Source: an uncultured Eubacterium sp.
GTDB taxonomy: Bacteria > Bacillota > Clostridia > Lachnospirales > Lachnospiraceae
Reading direction: 5' to 3'
Assembly (NCBI GenBank): GCA_910580075.1
Contig: CAJTVR010000088.1
Location: forward strand, 1-19,260
DNA length: 19,260 bases
The notes under the pieces: model-generated
What the model was told of the DNA's origin: nothing
What the model saw: only the letters and a program-made list of their open reading frames with translations
The model's database searches: none
Shown here: piece after piece, positions 14,208-19,260 of the stretch
Layout: every line of letters starts with the position of its first letter
Position numbering within the stretch: position 1 is the stretch's first letter
Translations under genes and position numbers: made by a program

Positions 14208-15944
14208 TTATGCCTGTACCCGTTCAATCGCTCCAAAACTGCATAACTGCTCACAAAGACCGCAGCCGTTGCACATCGTATCATCAATCGCAATTGTCCC
14301 GTCCGCATTCTTTGTCAGTGCCGGACATCCAGGTTTTAAGCACATGCCGCATTTTTTACATTTTTCAGATACCGGCCTGCATTTATCCGGGAACACATTT
14401 CCTTTTAACAGGACGCACGGAGCTTTTGTAATAATGACAGAAACTGCTTCCCTTGCGGTTTCTTCTTTTACGATACGCTCTAATTCCTTTGTATCAAATG
14501 CGCTGACTTCCGTCACATGTTCAATTCCCATTGCCCTGCACAGGTGATAAATGCTGATGGCAGGAACTGTTTCCCCTTTCAGCGTCTTTCCGGTAGCCGC
14601 ATGGTCCTGGTGTCCTGTCATGCCGGTTGTGGAATTATCCAGAATAATGACGGTACCGGTCCCCTGATTGTAAACCATATTCATCAGAGAGTTTACCCCC
14701 GTATGCATAAATGTAGAATCACCGATGACTGCCACCCAGTTTTTAATATAGTCTCTGCCTCTTGCCTTTTCCATTCCGTGAAGCGTAGAAATGCTCGCTC
14801 CCATGCAGACAGTCGTATCAATAACACTTAACGGCGGTACTGCCCCTAAGGTATAACACCCGATGTCTCCGGCTGCATGAATGCCCAGACGTTTTAATAC
14901 GGAAAAGACACTTCTGTGCGGACAGCCCGGACATAAAATCGGCGGTCTTGCAGGCACTTTTGCCGGCGTCTTTACCGAAATGTTCTGCTGCAGTATTTTC
15001 TCCCGTATCATATTCGCGGAATATTCACCCTGCACAGTAAACAGTTCTTTTCCGACAGCCTGAATGCCCCAGGATTTTACCTGCTCTTCAATGACAGGCT
15101 CTAATTCTTCAAATATGTACAGCCTGTCTACTTTGGAAGCAAATTCTTCGATCAGCTTTCTTGGAAGCGGATGCACCATGCCGAGTTTTAACACTGAGGC
15201 ATCCGGACAGGCTTCTTTTACGTACTGATAAGGAATACCGCTTGTAATAAATCCTATCGACGTATCCTGATACTCTGCCCGGTTGATTTCAAAATCACAG
15301 CCGTCTTCGGCAAGCGCCTTCATCCTCTTTTCGACATAGACATGCCTTCCGATGGCATTTCCCGGCATCATGACAAATTTAGCCGGATTTCTTTCATATG
15401 TCTGATCCTGCGGTTCAGTCCGCTCTTCGAGCACAACCGTTCCCTGAGAATGTGCCAGCCTTGTCGTCGTCCTCACAATTACCGGCGTATCATATTTTTC
15501 ACTGATTTCGTAAGCATCTTTCACAAAATCTTTTGCTTCCTGGCTGTCTGACGGTTCTAAAACAGGAACCATTGCTGCCCTCGCTACACATCTGGTATCC
15601 TGCTCGTTCTGTGAACTGTAAAGCCCCGGATCGTCTGCTGCCACTAACACCAGACCGCCATTGACTCCGCAGTAAGAAGCTGTATACAGCGGATCACTGG
15701 CCACATTCACCCCGACATGCTTCATAGATGCCATAGCGCGGACACCGCTGATGGACGCCCCGATGGCTACCTCCATAGCCACTTTCTCATTTGGCGACCA
15801 TTCTGCATAGATTTCCTCATAAGGAGCAATATTTTCACTGATTTCCGTACTTGGCGTGCCTGGATATGCAGCGGATACTCTGACCCCTGCTTCATATGCA
15901 CCTCTTGCTATCGCTTCATTTCCCAGCATAATTTTCTTTTCCAA
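14208..15944 (-). CDS. iorA: Indolepyruvate ferredoxin oxidoreductase, alpha subunit
   Basis: 578 residues, typical for IorA. The N-terminal pyrimidine-binding region begins GNEAIARGAYEAGVRVSAAY. CPGCPHRSVF marks the start of the TPP-binding domain, whose signature is GDSTFMHTGVNSLMNMVYN followed by ILDNSTTGMTGHQDH. The C-terminus has two 4Fe-4S motifs, CKKCGMCLKPGC and CNGCGLCEQLC, carrying electrons to ferredoxin. The start is a TTG at 15944 with AAGGAAG about 9 bases upstream; an ATG five codons inside has no better site. It lies 52 bases after paaK and is followed by iorB, the usual order. Confidence 0.95.
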   Translation of the reverse strand: MEKKIMLGNEAIARGAYEAGVRVSAAYPGTPSTEISENIAPYEEIYAEWSPNEKVAMEVAIGASISGVRAMASMKHVGVNVASDPLYTASYCGVNGGLVLVAADDPGLYSSQNEQDTRCVARAAMVPVLEPSDSQEAKDFVKDAYEISEKYDTPVIVRTTTRLAHSQGTVVLEERTEPQDQTYERNPAKFVMMPGNAIGRHVYVEKRMKALAEDGCDFEINRAEYQDTSIGFITSGIPYQYVKEACPDASVLKLGMVHPLPRKLIEEFASKVDRLYIFEELEPVIEEQVKSWGIQAVGKELFTVQGEYSANMIREKILQQNISVKTPAKVPARPPILCPGCPHRSVFSVLKRLGIHAAGDIGCYTLGAVPPLSVIDTTVCMGASISTLHGMEKARGRDYIKNWVAVIGDSTFMHTGVNSLMNMVYNQGTGTVIILDNSTTGMTGHQDHAATGKTLKGETVPAISIYHLCRAMGIEHVTEVSAFDTKELERIVKEETAREAVSVIITKAPCVLLKGNVFPDKCRPVSEKCKKCGMCLKPGCPALTKNADGTIAIDDTMCNGCGLCEQLCSFGAIERVQA

Positions 15945-15996
15945 CGATTCGCACTTCCTTTCTTATGGTAAAATCACTTTATAAACTGTTCATCTG

Positions 15997-17307
15997 CTAA
16001 AGTGTGGTGTTCATGTTTCTTAAGTCTTTTACTCTTTTTGCTTTTCCTTCAAACCTCTGCAGCGTATTCGGTGATTCCAGACGGATTTTAGCATCCAGGC
16101 CCAGAACCATGCGCAGCTTATGTTTAATCTTTTGTTCCAGCTCTTCCAGTTTTTTATATGTATCCATCGGCTGAACTAATTCTACCCGGATTTCCAGCCT
16201 GTCTGTATGGTCTTTTCTTGTAACGATAATCTCATAATGCGGGCCGATTTCTTCAATACCCAGAAGTACTTCTTCAATCTGGCTCGGGAATACATTCACG
16301 CCGCGGATTTTCAGCATGTCGTCCGTTCTTCCATCCAGATTTTCCATGCGCACCGTAGTCCTGCCGCACTTGCACGGTTCGTAAATCAGCCTTGTTACAT
16401 CTTTTGTCCGGTAACGGATTAACGGCAGAGCTTCCTTATAAATACATGTAATAACGAGCTCTCCTTTTTCTCCCGGCGGCAGCACCCTGCCAGTTTTCGG
16501 ATCGATAATTTCCGGAATAAAGAAATCTTCATTCATATGCATGCCGCACAGATATTCGCATTCCCCGGATACACCAGGCCCCATCAGCTCACTCATTCCA
16601 TAGTTGGAAGTTACCAGCATATCATCGCCCCAGAGTTTATGCATTTCTGCACGCATTGCCTCTGTTAACAGTTCGCTGCCTAGCAGGCCGATTTTAACAC
16701 CCAGGTCTTTTTTCGGATCAATGCCAAGCTGCAGAGCCACTTCTGCAATACGCAGCGCATAAGAAGGCGTTGCAACAAGAAGCGTCGTTCCAAAATCCTT
16801 CATAAACATAATCTGTTTTTCTGTATTGCCTGTAGAAGACGGGACCATTGCAGCCCCCATATTTTCCAGGCCGTAATGCAGGCCGAGAGCTCCGGTAAAC
16901 ATGCCGTATCCAAAACAAATCTGGGCGACATCCGTGCCGTCAGCACCTCCCATAGCTGCAATCCTGGACACGCATTCCGTCCACATTTCCAGATCTTTTC
17001 TCGTATATCCGACTACCGTCGGTTTTCCGGTCGTACCGCTTGACGCATGAATACGCACCAGTTTTTCTTTGGGAACCGCAAACAGTCCAAACGGATAATT
17101 GTCCCGCATGTCCTGCTTTGTGATAAACGGCAGCTTTTCTAAATCCTTTAACGTCTTTATATCCTGAGGCTTTACGCCTGCCTCGTCCATTTTTCTGCGG
17201 TATGGCTGCACCTTTTCATAAACCCTTGTAACAGTTTCCTGCAGTCTGGATAGCTGGATCTGCTCTATCTCAGCCCGCGACATTGTTTCTTCTTTTGCCC
17301 AAATCAT
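15997..17307 (-). CDS. paaK: Phenylacetate-CoA ligase family, AMP-forming
   Basis: 436 residues, the PaaK length. The adenylate-forming P-loop is SSGTTGKPTVVGYT near residue 90. Further motifs are NYGMSELMGPGVSGECE, RTKDVTRLIYEPCKCGRT and DDMLKIRGVNVFPSQIEEVL, the last opening the PaaK-type C-terminal domain. It joins aryl-acetates to CoA at the expense of ATP. Beside IorAB, which releases aryl-acetyl-CoA, it may run in salvage, or support reductive carboxylation to arylpyruvate for aromatic amino acid synthesis. Both directions are known for IOR/PaaK clusters. AGGAG lies about 11 bases before the ATG. It is the first gene of the cluster. Confidence 0.92.
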   Translation of the reverse strand: MIWAKEETMSRAEIEQIQLSRLQETVTRVYEKVQPYRRKMDEAGVKPQDIKTLKDLEKLPFITKQDMRDNYPFGLFAVPKEKLVRIHASSGTTGKPTVVGYTRKDLEMWTECVSRIAAMGGADGTDVAQICFGYGMFTGALGLHYGLENMGAAMVPSSTGNTEKQIMFMKDFGTTLLVATPSYALRIAEVALQLGIDPKKDLGVKIGLLGSELLTEAMRAEMHKLWGDDMLVTSNYGMSELMGPGVSGECEYLCGMHMNEDFFIPEIIDPKTGRVLPPGEKGELVITCIYKEALPLIRYRTKDVTRLIYEPCKCGRTTVRMENLDGRTDDMLKIRGVNVFPSQIEEVLLGIEEIGPHYEIIVTRKDHTDRLEIRVELVQPMDTYKKLEELEQKIKHKLRMVLGLDAKIRLESPNTLQRFEGKAKRVKDLRNMNTTL

Positions 17308-17363
17308 CCTAAATTATCTCCTTAAATATTATTTATTACCGAATCATAAACGCAGACAGTGCT

Positions 17364-17369
17364 ATTTTA
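17364..17369 (-). promoter_or_regulatory. Probable extended -10 of the paaK promoter
   Basis: On the minus strand, TGG followed by TAAAAT sits about 57 bases before the paaK ATG. TTGTAG lies 20 bases further upstream, too far for a good -35; between them is the inverted repeat TAGC-ATCC-GCTA (17381-17392), a possible operator. It is the only plausible promoter between the chemotaxis gene and paaK. Confidence 0.35.
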
Positions 17370-17436
17370 CCATAAAAATATAGCGGATGCTACAAGATTA
17401 TGCTGGATGAAACAATCAAGAAACGGCATGCAGGAA

Positions 17437-18113
17437 TCAGTTCATATATCCGCCCAGCTTCTGCGATACATCCAGAACACGATGAAGCATATCTTTTGCC
17501 GTCTCCGCATTCTGAAGGTTCTGCACGCTTAACTCCGATGCCTGCAAAGATGCCGCCGTTACTTCCTGTGTGGTTGCTGACAGATGTGTAATGTCATCCA
17601 CAATACGGTTATTCGATTCTGACAGCTGGTTCAGCATTCCGTCAATATCCCCGATACTGAAAATAAGCTGTCTTACATTGCTATTAATCTGATCAAAACT
17701 GCTGGATACCTGTCCTATCATTTCTTCCTGGGATCCGGCTGCTTTTATGGACTTGCTGACTGCCGCTGCCGCTTTTTCGGCATCATCCGACAGCTCGTTT
17801 AAAATGCCGGCTATCGTTTCGGTTTCCTTTCTTGTCTTTTCCGCAAGCTGGCGTATTTCATCCGCTACCACTGCAAACCCCCGTCCTGCCTCTCCGGCTC
17901 TGGCACTCTCAATAGAAGCGTTCAGCGCTAACAGGTTCGTCTGGCTGGAAATGGCAAAAATTGTTTCCGCAATTATCTTTACATCACTGGTACGCTGCTG
18001 TAACTCTTCCATGGAAGATGCGACGTCTGCATTTGTTTCTCCGATCACAGCAGACTGCTTTTTCAAACCGTTCATCAGCTGAAGGCCTTCACTGTTCAGC
18101 TTTTCTGCTTCTG
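17437..18113 (-). CDS. Methyl-accepting chemotaxis protein, signalling half (3' part of a frameshifted gene)
   Basis: The frame is open from a stop at about 18114 and contains the cytoplasmic signalling hairpin of chemoreceptors, including the conserved tip ISSQTNLLALNASIESARAG followed by EAGRGFAVVADEIRQLAEKT, then long amphipathic helices to the C-terminus. There is no signal peptide, HAMP domain or usable ribosome site at its first ATG (18075), and the codons before that ATG (KLNSEGLQLMNGLKKQ) still read as receptor. It is therefore the second half of the gene whose first half ends at 18096. No pentapeptide CheR/CheB tether is visible at the C-terminus. Confidence 0.85.
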
Positions 18114-18692
18114 CTGTTCATAAATCAGACTGTGGCGCGTGTCGCGGTTATAGGCCCTCGCAACCCTCGTCGTCAGATAAATCACGATCATCAGCAGCAC
18201 GACTGCCAGAGAAGCGCAGATCTGTTCCCGTATCTGGTCCCCGGAATAAATATGCTGAATCTGAATGTTAATATAATTGGCCGCAAAATTAATCACCGTC
18301 ATACAGCAGCCTGCAATAATGGAAAACCTGACATCAAAGAACACAACACATGTCACAAGCGGAATACATGCCATAAACCGGATATAATAATTATCAAATT
18401 CTATGCCTGTAAAAAATGCTACAATCAGAAATGTAAAAAATGCTGTATAACGTGTCAGCATTCCGATGCTGTTTTTTTTGAAAGTCACATAACTTAGTAC
18501 ACATGAGATAATAATAACACCGGTAATAATCACGCTCATCATTACCGTCTGCCTCGCCATTGCACAGGCTGTCCACTGGGTAATCAGCGCAATGACATAA
18601 TATATGATATACCCTGTCAGCGCAAACTCGTTTGCACGTTCCAGCTGCGCTTCTTTTGTGGCAAACTGATATGTTTTTTCATTTAGCTCCAT
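18096..18692 (-). CDS. Methyl-accepting chemotaxis protein, six-helix sensor half (5' part of a frameshifted gene)
   Basis: 198 residues with six predicted membrane helices: near 26-45, 49-70 (VMMSVIITGVIIISCVLSYV), 81-97, 108-120, 124-142 and 163-181 (ASLAVVLLMIVIYLTTRV). No large periplasmic ligand domain is present, so it would sense within or near the membrane. The frame ends in EQQKQKS and TGA just after an AAAA run (18101-18104). Adding one A gives KQKKLNSEGL and continues straight into the signalling domain, for a receptor of about 418 residues. GGGAGG lies 7 bases before the ATG, and a near-consensus promoter lies upstream, so transcription looks intact. Confidence 0.8.
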   Translation of the reverse strand: MELNEKTYQFATKEAQLERANEFALTGYIIYYVIALITQWTACAMARQTVMMSVIITGVIIISCVLSYVTFKKNSIGMLTRYTAFFTFLIVAFFTGIEFDNYYIRFMACIPLVTCVVFFDVRFSIIAGCCMTVINFAANYINIQIQHIYSGDQIREQICASLAVVLLMIVIYLTTRVARAYNRDTRHSLIYEQQKQKS

Positions 18693-18750
18693 TTCTCATC
18701 CTCCCTTAAGACCTCCCGGCCTTACATTTTTCGATAATTTTTCCGGGTTT

Positions 18751-18780
18751 ATTATATCACGCTAAAGCGGAAAGCGTCAA
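18751..18780 (-). promoter_or_regulatory. Sigma-A promoter of the chemotaxis gene
   Basis: On the minus strand TTGACG (18780-18775) and a perfect TATAAT (18756-18751) are separated by 18 bases, and lie about 60 bases before the gene start. The spacer contains the short inverted repeat CGCT-TT-AGCG, which could be bound by a regulator. Confidence 0.75.
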
Positions 18781-18852
18781 GAAAACAGATGCTGGCTGTG
18801 GTAGAATAATCGTCTGACAGACAGACTTCGAAAATATATCTGGAAAACATCT

Positions 18853-18936
18853 CCCGGGCGGACACGTTAAATTATTACTGTCCAACGGCGAAACAGAAAA
18901 AGAAAACTCCGCACGGCGTCTGAGAAAACCATACAA
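18853..18936 (-). repeat. Dispersed repeat, subtype II (copy E)
   Basis: On the minus strand it reads GTATGG...GACGCCGTGCGGAG, then TTTTCTTTTTCTGT, then a hairpin CTGTTT/GGACAG closed with two G-U wobbles, then TAATAATTTAAC. It is upstream of the chemotaxis promoter in the same sense, so it is not a 3' untranslated region here. Confidence 0.75.
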
Positions 18937-19004
18937 TATCAGAAACCCCGGAAAACTGCTGTCCTCCAGGGTTCCTTTGAAAATGATATCTATATTACTG
19001 CCTT

Positions 19005-19066
19005 TTATATTGGATTCCCGAACGCCAGGCAGAGAAATGTTTTCCTTTTTCTGTTCTTACTGTCCA
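19005..19066 (+). repeat. Dispersed repeat, subtype II (copy G)
   Basis: In plus orientation it reads ATATTGGATTCCCGAACGCC, then AGGCAGAGAAATGTTTTCC, TTTTTCTGTTC and an ACTGTCC remnant. The leader matches copies B and H. The spacer between E and G holds only a weak stem (18944-18973). Confidence 0.7.
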
Positions 19067-19188
19067 GAGAAAGAATCGAAAAGCAGGTTCTCCATCCATC
19101 TGATTCCAGCAGAACCGGCTTCCAGATGCAATGCCGTGGCACACAGCCTGAAAAACAGCTGCCAGACAGAAATGTAAATTCATCCGAT

Positions 19189-19260
19189 ACCAGCCAGGCG
19201 GAGAAACTTTTTCCTTTTTCTGTGACTCCGGAGAACAGTTAGAAATTCTTAATTTTCTGC
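19189..19260 (+). repeat. Dispersed repeat, subtype I (copy F), running off the window
   Basis: CCAGCCAGGCGGAGAAAC, TTTTTCCTTTTTCTGTGACT, CCGGAGAACAGTTAG, AAATTCTTAATTTTCTGC. The hairpin is best preserved here (CTGT...CTCCGGAG...ACAG, 19220-19238). The 39 bases before it (from about 19158) match the linker in front of copy A on the opposite strand at the left edge. Confidence 0.8.

Noticed and set aside
18101..18104. Programmed -1 frameshifting in the chemoreceptor
   Set aside because: There is no X XXY YYZ slippery heptamer in the zero frame and no stimulatory structure; the shift needed is +1 and fits a plain A-run change.
18944..18973. AACCCCGGA/TCCAGGGTT stem as a terminator
   Set aside because: It has one mismatch and no U-tract on either strand, and no gene ends nearby in the window.
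18995..19183. 62-codon minus-strand frame as a gene
   Set aside because: It lies inside repeats G and the linker, has no ribosome site, and its sequence is explained by the repeat family.

Overview
The window looks like a chromosomal segment from a low- to mid-GC anaerobic Firmicute, most likely a gut Lachnospiraceae/Clostridia member. The basis is the gene content: a corrinoid-activator-type ferredoxin/ASKHA protein, IorAB plus a PaaK-type ligase, and an XpaC/TelA pair, together with AGGAGG-type ribosome binding sites and frequent TTG starts. I saw no rRNA, tRNA, CRISPR array, complete transposase or phage module. The species call is inference.

Layout. Almost all genes are on the minus strand. 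(1) 1-2183: the last 19 codons of a plus-strand membrane protein run in from the left, followed by a repeat cluster and a minus-strand ferredoxin/ASKHA ATPase of the corrinoid-activation type. (2) 2184-2783: a charged coiled-coil protein of unknown function. (3) 2948-9135: a compact minus-strand operon xpaC - telA - Cof-type HAD phosphatase - trkA - trkH, closed by a strong intrinsic terminator at 2875-2945. It combines potassium uptake with two envelope-stress-type proteins. (4) 9136-10161: a 12/24-bp tandem repeat, an extended -10 promoter, and a plus-strand pair made of a degenerate XRE regulator overlapping a small three-helix membrane protein. (5) 10162-10551: a repeat-rich spacer holding an inverted-repeat element and a decayed copy of the left-edge gene end. 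(6) 10552-17307: a minus-strand cluster paaK - iorA - iorB - double-ACT protein - amidohydrolase - sodium:solute symporter, probably for aryl-2-oxoacid/aryl-acetate metabolism, with a large hairpin between its two halves. (7) 17437-18692: a six-helix methyl-accepting chemotaxis protein broken by a one-base frameshift, behind a near-consensus sigma-A promoter. (8) 18693-19260: a spacer carrying three more repeat copies.

The least explained feature is a dispersed intergenic repeat family. At least eight full or partial copies occur in 19 kb, at 82-150, 205-247, 2101-2183, 10223-10296, 10431-10490, 18853-18936, 19005-19066 and 19189-19260. Each full copy has a GCGGAG box, a pyrimidine tract and then a small CTGT...ACAG hairpin whose loop varies. 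Two subtypes can be told apart by the sequence before the GCGGAG box. At the two window edges they occur in the same II-linker-I order, and at 10231-10468 two copies face each other as a 26-bp inverted repeat. I do not recognise the family.

The two metabolic themes are not obviously connected. The Trk operon serves potassium and envelope homeostasis. The Ior/PaaK cluster would oxidise arylpyruvates to aryl-acetyl-CoA with ferredoxin reduction, and the symporter could move the acid substrate or product.
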